NCBI GenBank assembly: GCA_964621645.1
Contig: CAZUMH010000072.1
Location: 1 to 18,132, forward strand
Source of the DNA: CAZUMH01 sp964621645
Lineage (GTDB): Bacteria > Zhuqueibacterota > QNDG01 > JAGLOF01
DNA: 18,132 bases
Reading direction: 5' to 3'
Positions 1 to 7,304 of this stretch are shown one piece after another. Position numbers and translations under genes: made by a program. The notes under the pieces were generated by a model. The model saw only the letters and a program-made list of their open reading frames with translations. It had not been told where the DNA came from and searched no databases. Every line of letters starts with the position of its first letter. The first letter of the stretch is position 1.

Positions 1-2180
1 GTCATGTCGAAGGGCGTGGTGATGGTGCCTTCTTCCTTGTAGCCGCGGACGTGGAGGTTGGCTTGGTTGGTGCGGCGATAGGTCAATCGGTGAATCAACC
101 ACGGATAACCGTGGAAGGCGAAGATGACATGTTTGTCCTTGGTGAAGAGCGCGTCAAAAGCCTCGTCGCTCAACCCGTGCGGATGTTCCGTATTGGGTTC
201 CAGCTTCATCAGATCGACGACATTCACTACCCGAATTTTCAGATCGGGCAGATGCTCGCGCAGGATGGAGACGGCGGCAAGCGTTTCAAGCGTGGGTACG
301 TCGCCGCAGCAGGCCATCACCACGTCCGGATCTCTGCCCTGGGCTGTTCCGGCCCAGTGCCAGATGCCGATACCCACGGTGCAGTGCTTGACGGCCTCGT
401 CCATTGTCAGCCATTGCGGCGCTTGATATTTTCCCGCGATCACGACATTGACATAGTGGCGGCTGCGCAGGCAATGATCCCAGACCGAGAGCAGGCAGTT
501 GGCATCCGGCGGCAAATAGACCCGCACGACGGAGGCTTTCTTGTTCACCACCAGATCGATGAAACCGGGATCCTGATGGGTCAAGCCGTTATGCATCTGC
601 TGCCAGACATGCGAAGCCAGCAGGTAGTTCAGCGACGCGATTTTACGCCGCCACGGCAGTCCCGCCGAGACCTTCAACCACTTGGCGTGCTGGTTGAACA
701 TCGAATCAACGATATGAATGAACGCTTCGTAGCTGTTGAAGAGTCCGTGCCGGCCGGTGAGCAGATACCCTTCGAGCCAGCCTTCGCACTGGTGCTCGCT
801 CAACATTTCCATGACGCGGCCTTCCGGGGCGAGGAACTCATCGTTATCTTGTGTCCGCGCATCCCACTGCCGGTTGGTGACTTCAAAAACGGCGTTCAAG
901 CGGTTGGATAGCGTCTCATCGGCGCCGAAGATCCGGAAATTGCGCTGCGGCTGATTGAGTTTGGCCACATCGCGCAGGAACACGCCCAGCTCATGTGTGT
1001 CGGACGCGTGCACGGCGCCAGGGGACGGCACTTTCACCGCGTAATCCCGAAAGTCCGGCATGATGAGGTCGCGCAGCAGCAGGCCCCCGTTGGCGTTGGG
1101 ATTCGCGCCCATTCTCCGCTCGCCCTCGGGCGCGAGATCCGCCAGCTCCGGCATGAGGCGGCCCTCTTTATCAAAGAGTTCCTCGGCTTTATAGCTTTTC
1201 ATCCAGCTTTCAAGGAGTTTTAGATGGTCCGGATGCTCTTTATCCACCAACAGCGGGATCTGGTGGGCCCGGAAGGTACCCTCGATTTGCAGGCCATCGA
1301 CGACTTTCGGTCCGGTCCAGCCCTTGGGTGATTTAAGGACGATCATGGGCCAGCGAGGGCGCATGGTGTTGCCGTTGACGCGGGCTTCGTGCTGGATGCG
1401 CTTGATGTCTTCCACCACCGTGTCGAGCGTCGCGGCCATGGCCTCGTGCATCAGCGCAGGCTCATGTCCCTCGACGTAATGGGGCGTCCACCCATTGCCG
1501 CGCAGAAACTGGTCAAGTTCCTCCGGTTCGATGCGGGCCAGCACGGTCGGATTGGCAATCTTGTAGCCGTTAAGATGCAGGATCGGCAGCACCGCGCCAT
1601 CGGTTATCGGATTGAGATATTTAAAGGACTGCCACGACGTCGCCAGCGGCCCCGTTTCCGCCTCCCCATCGCCGACGACGCAGGCGACGATGAGTTCAGG
1701 ATTGTCGAACACGGCCCCGAAGGAATGGCTGAGTGAATAACCCAGCTCGCCGCCCTCGTGGATTGAACCAGGGCACTCCGGCGAGGCATGGCTGGGAATT
1801 CCGCCGGGGAAAGAGAACTGCTTGAAAAGCTTGCAAAGACCGGCCTCATCCTGGCTGATGTCGGGATAGATCTCGGAGTAAGTGCCCTCGAGGTAGGTGT
1901 TGCCCACGACGGCGGGACCGCCGTGCCCGGGGCCCGAGACGTAAATCATGTCGAGGTCGTATTTCTTGATGACCCGGTTCAAGTGCACATAAATGAAGTT
2001 CTGCCCCGGCGTTGTGCCCCAGTGCCCGAGCAGCATCAACTTCACCTGTGACAGCTTCAGCGGCTCCCGAAGTAAAGGATTGTTACAAAGATAGAGTTGG
2101 CCGACCGACAGGTAGTTGGCGGCGCGCCAGTAGGCATTCATTTTGTGGAGGAGTTCCGGAGAAAGAGTGCTTGTATTCAT
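1..2180 (-). CDS. xfp: Xylulose-5-phosphate/fructose-6-phosphate phosphoketolase (C-terminus cut by window edge)
   Basis: A single uninterrupted minus-strand frame of 726 codons runs from an ATG at 2178-2180 to the left edge. The start has AAGGAG upstream. The frame shows the hallmarks of the thiamine-diphosphate phosphoketolase family: SGPGHGG at residues 82-88, the HEGGELGY signature around 141-148, and the cofactor-binding GDGEAETGP around 170-178. The enzyme splits xylulose 5-phosphate (often also fructose 6-phosphate) with phosphate to acetyl phosphate and an aldose phosphate in the cytoplasm. Family members are about 790 residues, so roughly 60-70 residues lie outside the window. It follows the PRC-barrel gene by 25 bp and is probably cotranscribed. 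An acetate kinase often accompanies this enzyme and may lie to the left, which is inference. The gene looks GC-richer than the small genes to its right. Substrate preference cannot be read from the sequence. Confidence 0.95.
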   Translation of the reverse strand, partial: MNTSTLSPELLHKMNAYWRAANYLSVGQLYLCNNPLLREPLKLSQVKLMLLGHWGTTPGQNFIYVHLNRVIKKYDLDMIYVSGPGHGGPAVVGNTYLEGTYSEIYPDISQDEAGLCKLFKQFSFPGGIPSHASPECPGSIHEGGELGYSLSHSFGAVFDNPELIVACVVGDGEAETGPLATSWQSFKYLNPITDGAVLPILHLNGYKIANPTVLARIEPEELDQFLRGNGWTPHYVEGHEPALMHEAMAATLDTVVEDIKRIQHEARVNGNTMRPRWPMIVLKSPKGWTGPKVVDGLQIEGTFRAHQIPLLVDKEHPDHLKLLESWMKSYKAEELFDKEGRLMPELADLAPEGERRMGANPNANGGLLLRDLIMPDFRDYAVKVPSPGAVHASDTHELGVFLRDVAKLNQPQRNFRIFGADETLSNRLNAVFEVTNRQWDARTQDNDEFLAPEGRVMEMLSEHQCEGWLEGYLLTGRHGLFNSYEAFIHIVDSMFNQHAKWLKVSAGLPWRRKIASLNYLLASHVWQQMHNGLTHQDPGFIDLVVNKKASVVRVYLPPDANCLLSVWDHCLRSRHYVNVVIAGKYQAPQWLTMDEAVKHCTVGIGIWHWAGTAQGRDPDVVMACCGDVPTLETLAAVSILREHLPDLKIRVVNVVDLMKLEPNTEHPHGLSDEAFDALFTKDKHVIFAFHGYPWLIHRLTYRRTNQANLHVRGYKEEGTITTPFDM

Positions 2181-2205
2181 AGTTTGATTCTCCTTCATGC
2201 TTCCT

Positions 2206-2976
2206 TCAATGGGAATGCTTCTTGGAAGCCGGTTCATCAGCCCAGTATCCCTGGCGTTTGTAATGTCGATGTAGTTCGATCTCATAATTCCGTATCAGGA
2301 GAGACTCCTCCGTGTATTCCGGCGATTGTTTTATGGTCTCGCGGGGAAGATTAACGAAGACTTTCAACTCGCCCCAACTCACACGCTCGATCCACTGTGG
2401 TGAAATAAGGACCTTTTTCCCTGGCCACCAATTTCGTGTATCAATAATAAGATAACGAATTGCCCACGTCTCGTCGTCGATGATAAAATCTTGGACATGT
2501 CCAATATCACCATCCTCTGATTCGATGTGATAGCTACTCACATCGCGAGTACTGCGCAAATGGGGATCCCACGCTTTTACCTTTTGAGTGGATTTGTCTT
2601 GTTCTTGGCGGTCCCGTATAAGGTGTGAATAAACACCCCACACGTTTGGGCCTTCCCAATAAATCGGCCATCCATAATACCCGTAGTAGGCCTCCTCGAA
2701 TTGTCGCGAGACAGGTTTGTCGCTATCCAGGGAGGGACTTTCTTCAATCTGTTTCTTGGTCAAATTGACAGTGATGCTTTGATCTTCTCTATTTGCAGCG
2801 ACCAGCGCATACGGGGAGATCAACGACTGCCTGTCCGTAAGCCAGTTTCCGGTTTCAGCAACCAGATAGCGAATCGTCCAGTGCCGGTCGTCGAAGTAGA
2901 ATTCTTTGATTTGCCCTATTTCGCCGTCGAGACTGTCTAATTTGTAACCCATCAGTGTTTCGGCCTTGATTAACAT
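2206..2976 (-). CDS. Double PRC-barrel domain protein
   Basis: This 256-residue protein holds two PRC-barrel-like repeats, at about residues 1-75 and 140-225. Each shows the pattern GDIG/GEIG, then a FxxDDxxWxIRYL strand, then a NWW/NWL turn and a LISP strand. PRC-barrel domains occur in photosynthetic reaction-centre subunit H and RimM, and in many small stress-associated proteins of unknown function; the role here is unknown. An upstream ATG at 2991 would add five residues, but AAAGGA sits 7 bp before the ATG at 2976, so I chose 2976. There is no signal peptide or membrane segment, so it is probably cytoplasmic. The linker between repeats is rich in Tyr, Trp and Gly. It lies 25 bp before the phosphoketolase gene, in the same direction. 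Confidence 0.85.
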   Translation of the reverse strand: MLIKAETLMGYKLDSLDGEIGQIKEFYFDDRHWTIRYLVAETGNWLTDRQSLISPYALVAANREDQSITVNLTKKQIEESPSLDSDKPVSRQFEEAYYGYYGWPIYWEGPNVWGVYSHLIRDRQEQDKSTQKVKAWDPHLRSTRDVSSYHIESEDGDIGHVQDFIIDDETWAIRYLIIDTRNWWPGKKVLISPQWIERVSWGELKVFVNLPRETIKQSPEYTEESLLIRNYEIELHRHYKRQGYWADEPASKKHSH

Positions 2977-3031
2977 AGTAGTTCCTTTCATACTTTGAGT
3001 TTCATTTTTTTGCTGTTGTCATCCGGCTTAC

Positions 3032-3575
3032 TCATTCATCAGGCTGCAATCCAAACGAAATCAGTTTCGCGAACGTGGACTTGTAATCCGTATGAAGAAT
3101 ACTTCGAATGCCCAAACCTTCAGCGATCCGGACAAACATGGGTGTGTTTTCAATATATACGACTTGATTTACCGGCGTTTGAGCGATGTCTAACACAAGA
3201 CGAAATATGTCGGCATCGGGCTTTCGCAAGTGGACGAAGCAGGAGGAAATAAAAGAATCCACAAATCTGTTCAGTTTGAACTTTTGAATACGATACGCAT
3301 TCAGTTCTCGCGCTTCGTTGCTGACCGCCGCGATTTTCAGCCCGTATTGGACCTTGAGATGAGAGACCAGTTCGATCATATCGGGATACGGTTTCGATTG
3401 GGCAAACATGAAGCGGCGGAACTGAGTCCGGGTGAACGGTCGTTTTTTGTAGAAAACCACCCGATCCAGATATTCTTCCAGCGTGAGCTTTCCCTCCTCG
3501 TGGGTGTCGAAGCTCAGGTGATGCCGATACTCCATTTCAGCGAACTCCAGCTTAAAGTTCGTAGCCGCTTGTTTG
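3032..3575 (-). pseudogene. HAD-family hydrolase lacking its N-terminus (probable pseudogene)
   Basis: The frame resembles HAD subfamily IA hydrolases from about residue 25 of a usual protein onward. Visible parts are the motif II serine in AAVSNE, the motif III lysine in LRKPDADIF, and a motif IV-like VYIENTP in which the usual acidic pair is E-N. The N-terminal segment with the nucleophile motif DxDGVL is absent. The similarity can be followed upstream of the first ATG (3535) to about 3575, with no start codon and no ribosome binding site, and there the reading frame meets the pyruvate kinase remnant. From the first ATG it could give at most 167 residues without a nucleophile, so phosphatase activity is not expected. 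This is best read as the 3' part of a gene that lost its start in a deletion. A non-catalytic product cannot be excluded. Confidence 0.75.
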
Positions 3576-3797
3576 CGGGCCTGGAAGGTCGGTAATGATC
3601 GTCAGGCGTTTGTCAGCTGTATGAGCTGCGCGACGAAGATTAGCGATCGTTGTTTTATGCAAGGCAAAATCGCCATGGGAGAAGTTGAGCCGGGCGATAT
3701 TCATCCCCGCATGCAGCATTTGCAGCATAACCTCATGCGATTCGGATGTCGGTCCGCTCGTTCACACGAGTTCGGTTTTATTGTGGCCAAGCATCAT
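3552..3797 (-). pseudogene. pyk: Pyruvate kinase N-terminal remnant with in-frame TGA
   Basis: Reading the minus strand from the ATG at 3795-3797 gives MMLGHNKTELV, a TGA at 3762-3764, and then a clear pyruvate kinase N-terminal region: GPTSES, LHAGMNIARLNFSHGDFA and TIITDLPGP. In intact enzymes the TGA position is usually Cys or Ala in a strand like KIVCTIGP, so the stop is a point-mutation-like lesion. After DLPGP, where the family continues with a Lys-Met-Arg-Ile segment, similarity stops and the frame ends at 3552-3554. From about 3575 the sequence continues as the HAD hydrolase in another frame. About 70 of roughly 470 residues remain, so no active enzyme is possible. The neighbouring phosphoglycerate mutase fits an original lower-glycolysis pair. 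Confidence 0.8.
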
Positions 3798-3841
3798 GTT
3801 TCACTTAAAAAGCTTTGTAGCGGTTCCTGCTTTTCCACGGC

Positions 3842-4582
3842 CTACATCGTTTTTTGCACGTCTTCAATATCCCCGAGATAATAATGGCGGATCGGTTTCG
3901 AATCCACGTCGAGTTCGTATATCAGTGGAATACCGGTCGGAATGTTCAGCTCGACAATATCAGCATCGGACACTTCATCGAGATACTTAACCAATGCACG
4001 CAGACTATTCCCGTGCGCTATAAGCAGCACGCGTTTCCCTGAACAAACAAGCGGCGAGATGCGATCGTGCCAACATGGTAAGACGCGCGCTAAGGTGTCC
4101 TTCAAACATTCCGTAGCGGGAATCTCTTCATGGCTGAGCTCTCTATAACGGGTATCATGCAGAGGATGTCGTGGATCTCTCTCTTCGAGGGAGGGCGGAC
4201 GGATGTTGTAACTTCGCCGCCACAGCTTGACAAGCTCCTGACCGTATTTTTGGGCCGTCTCAGTTTTGTTCAGCCCTTGCAGGGCGCCATAATGCCGCTC
4301 GTTCAATCGCCAATCCCGGTAGACAGGGATCCACATCAAATTCATCTCGTCGAGAACGAGCCATAGTGTTCGTATCGCACGCTTCAACACGGAAGCGAAC
4401 GCGACGTCGAACTCAAACCCGTGTTCCTTGAGGCTTCGGCCAGCCTCGAGCGCCTCATCCTTGCCGCGGTCGGACAGGTCAACGTCCGTCCAACCGGTAA
4501 ATAAGTTTTCCTCGTTCCAAATGCTTTCCCCGTGTCGCAAGAGAACCACCTGTCGGAAGTCGCATTTCGGCTTGTTCTTCAT
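3842..4582 (-). CDS. gpmA: 2,3-bisphosphoglycerate-dependent phosphoglycerate mutase
   Basis: This 246-residue protein is full length for the dPGM branch of the histidine phosphatase superfamily. It interconverts 3- and 2-phosphoglycerate through a phosphohistidine in the cytoplasm. The catalytic motif LRHGES lies at residues 15-20, with His17 as the expected phosphorylated residue. FTGWTDVDLS follows at 28-37, ERHYGALQG at 95-103 carries the acid residue, and AHGNS at 189-193 carries the second active-site histidine. A GGGAG ribosome binding site stands 8 bp before the ATG. It is followed by the broken pyruvate kinase/HAD region and preceded by a run of small genes. It may be an accessory copy within the island rather than the housekeeping enzyme; that is inference. 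Confidence 0.95.
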   Translation of the reverse strand: MKNKPKCDFRQVVLLRHGESIWNEENLFTGWTDVDLSDRGKDEALEAGRSLKEHGFEFDVAFASVLKRAIRTLWLVLDEMNLMWIPVYRDWRLNERHYGALQGLNKTETAQKYGQELVKLWRRSYNIRPPSLEERDPRHPLHDTRYRELSHEEIPATECLKDTLARVLPCWHDRISPLVCSGKRVLLIAHGNSLRALVKYLDEVSDADIVELNIPTGIPLIYELDVDSKPIRHYYLGDIEDVQKTM

Positions 4583-4660
4583 TAGGGTGTCTCCCGGCCT
4601 TTAAGTTTTGCCAATTTGGCCAAGCGGTGATACATTTCCCCTCTCGTTCTTACATCTGGC

Positions 4661-4795
4661 TTACTTTTTGGTTTTTTCCTTAATTCCTCTCTGTCCTCCG
4701 GTCATCGGACCCGGACTATTGCCATTGCCTTTACCTTTTCCATGGCCATCTCTCGGTCCCTTACCTTTCGGTCCAGTTCCATCTTTATTTGGCAT
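4661..4795 (-). CDS. Small Gly/Lys/Pro-rich protein (44 aa)
   Basis: A 44-codon frame starts at the ATG at 4793-4795 with AGGAG 9 bp upstream and ends at a TAA at 4661-4663. It begins MPNKDGTGPKGKGPRDGHG and continues with Gly, Lys, Asn and Pro to the end. The opening DGTGPxGxGP pattern resembles small DUF5320-type proteins often found beside metal or redox clusters. Those usually continue with a Cys- or Met-rich tail, which is missing here, so the family assignment is tentative. It has no membrane segment and is very basic. The ribosome binding site overlaps the last codons of the preceding 57-codon gene, so the two are likely translationally linked. Confidence 0.6.
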   Translation of the reverse strand: MPNKDGTGPKGKGPRDGHGKGKGNGNSPGPMTGGQRGIKEKTKK

Positions 4796-4800
4796 ATTAA

Positions 4801-4974
4801 TCAGCTCCTATTCACAAATAAAGGTGCGTTATTAGTTGGATTTGACAGCCCAGGACTTCCAAGTTCGGGGTTCATAACTATCCCTTCATCTTTCATAGCT
4901 TTTCTGTGTATAGGGCTATGAAGCCCAACTGCTTTGCGCCACCGGACAGGGATGTCCGGGGCGATCAATTTCAT
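4801..4974 (-). CDS. Small protein of unknown function (57 aa)
   Basis: A 57-codon frame starts at an ATG at 4972-4974 and ends with TGA at 4801-4803. AAAGGAG stands 9 bp before the start, as strong as those of its neighbours, and this is the main support for the gene. The product begins MKLIAPDIPVRWRKAVG and ends in a Pro/Asn-rich tail. It has no signal peptide, membrane segment or cysteine, and I do not recognise a family. Its last codons contain the ribosome binding site of the next small gene, whose ATG is 5 bp beyond the stop. Codons 6-11 form a perfect 7-bp inverted repeat. It could instead be an untranslated leader, but the spacing and the strong start signal favour a gene. Confidence 0.5.
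   Translation of the reverse strand: MKLIAPDIPVRWRKAVGLHSPIHRKAMKDEGIVMNPELGSPGLSNPTNNAPLFVNRS
4942..4959 (-). promoter_or_regulatory. Short hairpin in the start of the 57-codon gene
   Basis: CCGGACA (4942-4948) and TGTCCGG (4953-4959) are perfect inverted copies separated by four bases. In the minus-strand transcript they would form a GC-rich hairpin beginning about 12 bases after the ATG of the 57-codon gene. Such a position can affect ribosome loading or mRNA stability; that role is inference. There is no T-run after it in the direction of transcription, so it is not a terminator. Confidence 0.35.
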
Positions 4975-5034
4975 AAGAGCATTCTCCTTTGTGATACTTA
5001 CAACGTGTTTCAGCCAATAGATACCGCTGATATA

Positions 5035-5256
5035 CTACGACTTTTTACGCCCAATGATGACCAATACAATTCCTCCGACAAGCGCCAAACCACCCAAGAC
5101 TGGTGAAAGTGGAATGGTCTTCCGGGTGTCGGCGGAAGCGTGTATGGAGCCAATATCGATTATCTTCTCGTGGGAGGTGTATGTGATACCCTGGAAGATA
5201 AAAGCCACCGCACCAAGGATGATTAGAACAAGTCCGATTAATATTATCGGTTTCAT
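5035..5256 (-). CDS. Small two-helix membrane protein (73 aa)
   Basis: The product begins MKPIILIGLVLIILGAVAF, a transmembrane segment at about residues 3-22. A polar middle containing ITYTSHEKIIDIG and TRKTIPLSP follows, then a second membrane segment at about 52-70 and a basic RKKS tail. This layout is common in a family of small bacterial inner-membrane proteins of unknown function that often sit next to stress genes; DUF3185-like is my best guess and is not certain. The start is supported by AAGGAG about 9 bp before the ATG. The gene belongs to the run of small envelope genes on this strand. Both termini probably face the cytoplasm, inferred from the basic tail. Confidence 0.75.
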   Translation of the reverse strand: MKPIILIGLVLIILGAVAFIFQGITYTSHEKIIDIGSIHASADTRKTIPLSPVLGGLALVGGIVLVIIGRKKS

Positions 5257-5299
5257 AGTATTTAATCTCCTTCCCTGAACAGTTTCCGAATTGAACTGA

Positions 5300-5452
5300 C
5301 TACGTCTTTCCTTTACGCCCCTGATAGACTCTGACCAACATCACACCAATGGCGATCACCAGTAAAACATGAATGAATCCTCCCAGTACATGGCCGCTGA
5401 ATATGGCTATCAGCCACAGCACTAAAAGAATTACAAAGATCGTCCAAAGCAT
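5300..5452 (-). CDS. Lmo0937-like small membrane protein (50 aa)
   Basis: A 50-codon frame starts at the ATG at 5450-5452, with AAAGGAG 6 bp upstream, and ends with TAG at 5300-5302. The product starts MLWTIFVILLVLWLIAIFSG. A GHVLGGFIHVLLVIAIGV segment and a basic end, YQGRKGKT, follow. This double-hydrophobic pattern with a central GG(F/L)IH matches the small Lmo0937-type membrane protein family, whose function is unknown. The protein should sit in the inner membrane. A longer frame overlaps it in another phase (5313-5579), but that one has no ribosome binding site and an unnatural, Arg/Ser-rich composition. Confidence 0.8.
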   Translation of the reverse strand: MLWTIFVILLVLWLIAIFSGHVLGGFIHVLLVIAIGVMLVRVYQGRKGKT

Positions 5453-5553
5453 GCTTGGCTCCTTTCCGGCGCCTATGCCGCCTAATGTTTATGAATGATA
5501 AACAAAACAACTCCGACCTTGACCTTAATGGATTTACTGTCCTCTGTGTTGAT

Positions 5554-5922
5554 CTAAGCCCTTTTTTTGGCCTTGACATCAGAGGAATTGTTTGTATCCT
5601 TCTCTGTTTTGGTCAACGGAACGGATCCCTTCTTGATCACCTCGATCTTCAGTTTGTCCTTTTTGATCTCTTGTTTGAGTTTTTTAATCTTTTCGATCAA
5701 GCTTATTACTTTTGGATTCTGCCGGATATCCTCTTTTGTCCCTTTGCTGATCAGGTTGTCTACTTCGACGCCCAGTTTACGAAACGTGTCGTTCAGGGAG
5801 TTATTTATGTTCATAATATCCAGCTTGCCCTTGCCGATCTTAAAGTACTTCTTGGTCGTGGCCGCCGTGTCGGACAGTTCCACCTTCACGGCGTTCTTGA
5901 TCTTCTCCCAATTCGGTGGCAT
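5554..5922 (-). CDS. Lysine-rich helical protein of unknown function (122 aa)
   Basis: GAGGAG stands 9 bp before the ATG. The N-terminal part (MPPNWEKIKNAVKVELSDTA, then TKKYFKIGKGKLDIMNIN) is followed by NDTFRKLGVEVDNLI and a Lys/Glu-rich predicted coiled-coil at about residues 72-98. The C-terminus is disordered-looking and basic. The layout of an amphipathic N-terminal helix, a K(I/L)GKxKL turn, a LGxxVxxLI segment and a coiled coil is seen in a loose group of small bacterial stress or envelope proteins without known function. There is no signal peptide, so it is probably cytoplasmic or membrane-peripheral. It follows the DUF2959 lipoprotein gene by 35 bp. Confidence 0.75.
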   Translation of the reverse strand: MPPNWEKIKNAVKVELSDTAATTKKYFKIGKGKLDIMNINNSLNDTFRKLGVEVDNLISKGTKEDIRQNPKVISLIEKIKKLKQEIKKDKLKIEVIKKGSVPLTKTEKDTNNSSDVKAKKRA

Positions 5923-5957
5923 ACGTGTTATCTCCTCATTAAAAAATGGAATTCTAT

Positions 5958-6599
5958 TTATTGTTGAGCCATTTCGACTTTTGCGCGGTCGATAGCGATT
6001 TGTACACGATTCACCGCATTCTTCATGTTTGCACCATCCAACACGACTTTATCGGCGGTCGGTGTAATTGAATTGATCCCTTTTGGGGTAAGGTCATTCG
6101 AGAGGTAAGTTTGAACTTCCTTGAGGTCGGACATGTAGGTCTGGAACGCACCATTCACTCCTATGCTGGCCTCGGCAATCCCTCCATAAACTTCACCCAA
6201 CGCAGCGCGGCGCTCTTCACTGAGTTTGCGGATCTGTGGGTTGGTGTATGCATCTCCCTGTTTCTTCCACTCCGCGAAATATTCCTTGCCCCGAGACTTC
6301 ATCTCAGCGGCATGCCTGGAGAATTGTTTTTCCAACCTGTCCATCTTGGTAACGTTGGCCGAAAATAAATCGAAGGCCTTCTTCACATCGGACTGTCCCG
6401 CCTTAGTCAGGTTATCCAGCGATGCCCCCGTGGCATCCAACTGCACAGCGACTTGATTAATCTCATCGTCCACGGTCTGCATCGTGGTTGTGACATTATC
6501 AGACCGCTCCATGCCAGTCGTTGCGCAGCCTATCAGACAGGTGATAACACTGAGGAGCAGTATGATGAAAAGATACGTATATTGGGTTAGTTGTTTCAT
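5958..6599 (-). CDS. DUF2959-like lipoprotein
   Basis: This 213-residue protein starts with a hydrophobic segment ending in a lipobox, LIGC, with the lipidated Cys at about residue 25. The mature part is almost all helical with long coiled-coil stretches, for example DDEINQVAVQLDATGASLDN and MDRLEKQFSRHAAEMKSRG. It resembles DUF2959 proteins, periplasmic or membrane-anchored proteins of unknown function. AAAGGAG lies a few bases before the ATG. No export-to-outer-membrane signal can be judged beyond the lipobox. The gene is transcribed after the 179-residue beta-barrel gene, with a 114-bp gap. Confidence 0.8.
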   Translation of the reverse strand: MKQLTQYTYLFIILLLSVITCLIGCATTGMERSDNVTTTMQTVDDEINQVAVQLDATGASLDNLTKAGQSDVKKAFDLFSANVTKMDRLEKQFSRHAAEMKSRGKEYFAEWKKQGDAYTNPQIRKLSEERRAALGEVYGGIAEASIGVNGAFQTYMSDLKEVQTYLSNDLTPKGINSITPTADKVVLDGANMKNAVNRVQIAIDRAKVEMAQQ

Positions 6600-6640
6600 T
6601 TGTTTCTCCTTTCTATCTTTCTATAAAAGGTTGATTTCAT
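6596..6640 (-). other. Possible 14-codon leader ORF overlapping the lipoprotein start
   Basis: In the 114-bp gap before the DUF2959 gene a frame of 14 codons (MKSTFYRKIERRNK) starts at 6638-6640. Its TGA overlaps the ATG of the lipoprotein gene in an ATGA arrangement. AAAGGA stands only a few bases before its ATG, closer than ideal. It contains the lipoprotein's own ribosome binding site. It may couple translation or may be chance; nothing else supports it. Confidence 0.2.
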
Positions 6641-6713
6641 AATTCCTTTTTTGTAAACATATCGAGACAAAACCCCGAGCGAACTTTCATGTCCTTTCCG
6701 GCTGTATTAGTGA

Positions 6714-7253
6714 TTATAGTCCGAACAGCAATCCGATGGTGACAACATAGAAGTTACTTTTCAGGTCACTGCTCCCCGGGATTTCCTTGAAATCGTAATT
6801 CAGGAAGACGTAGCGAACATCACCGGTCAATTTGAAACGTGTACCGATGGGCAGTTCTACGCCGCCGCCAAAATGCCAGCCAAATTCCTGCGTTGTCTCA
6901 TCTTTAAGATTCGGTAACAGGTTCTGGTCATAATCAAAAGTCGTATTATACCAGCCGGCGCCTATGGCCCCGTATACAATGGGGAGCGGGTAAATCAAAC
7001 CGGTCACCATCACCGGCCAGCTGCGGACCGTCAAGGCGCCATTCGCGTATTTTTCCTGACGATAGTTGATGGAGCCCTCCAGACCCAGCATCGGTGTGAA
7101 CTTGAATCGCCAGGCTACTCCACCCATGAAATTGCCATCGGCACCCTCAGCTTTATAATAGCCGACCTGCGGGCCGAGACTGACGCTCTGTGCTTTTACC
7201 GGGGCAACCATCAACGTGATTAATCCCATAAGCAGTAACGTTTTTTTCCACAT
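6714..7253 (-). CDS. Outer-membrane beta-barrel protein (179 aa)
   Basis: A signal peptide is evident: MWKKTLLLMGLITLMVAPVKA with likely cleavage before QSVSLG. The mature part of about 158 residues alternates polar and hydrophobic residues as in an eight-stranded barrel. Examples are GGVAWRFKFTPMLGLEGSIN, GWHFGGGVELPIG and the final strand SNFYVVTIGLLFGL. Size and style match the OmpW/OprF-like outer-membrane beta-barrel superfamily, but I cannot assign a specific family or ligand. AGGAGG lies 7 bp before the ATG. It follows the DUF1508-OmpA gene, so two envelope proteins are encoded in a row. Confidence 0.8.
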   Translation of the reverse strand: MWKKTLLLMGLITLMVAPVKAQSVSLGPQVGYYKAEGADGNFMGGVAWRFKFTPMLGLEGSINYRQEKYANGALTVRSWPVMVTGLIYPLPIVYGAIGAGWYNTTFDYDQNLLPNLKDETTQEFGWHFGGGVELPIGTRFKLTGDVRYVFLNYDFKEIPGSSDLKSNFYVVTIGLLFGL

Positions 7254-7304
7254 ACAATTACCTCCTATTCTTACATAGATTCAAAGCATGACGTGTTCTT
7301 GTCA

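Noticed and set aside
51..2051. Several long plus-strand frames across 51-2051
   Set aside because: They lie opposite the phosphoketolase frame, which runs unbroken on the minus strand with family motifs; the plus-strand frames have no ribosome binding sites and unnatural composition.
4608..4835. Plus-strand Pro/Leu-rich frame
   Set aside because: It is the antisense of the Gly/Lys-rich 44-codon gene; Pro/Leu richness is what the complement of Gly/Lys codons gives.
5313..5579. Minus-strand 88-codon frame
   Set aside because: It overlaps the better supported 50-codon Lmo0937-like gene in another phase, has no start signal, and is rich in Arg and Ser like a shadow frame.
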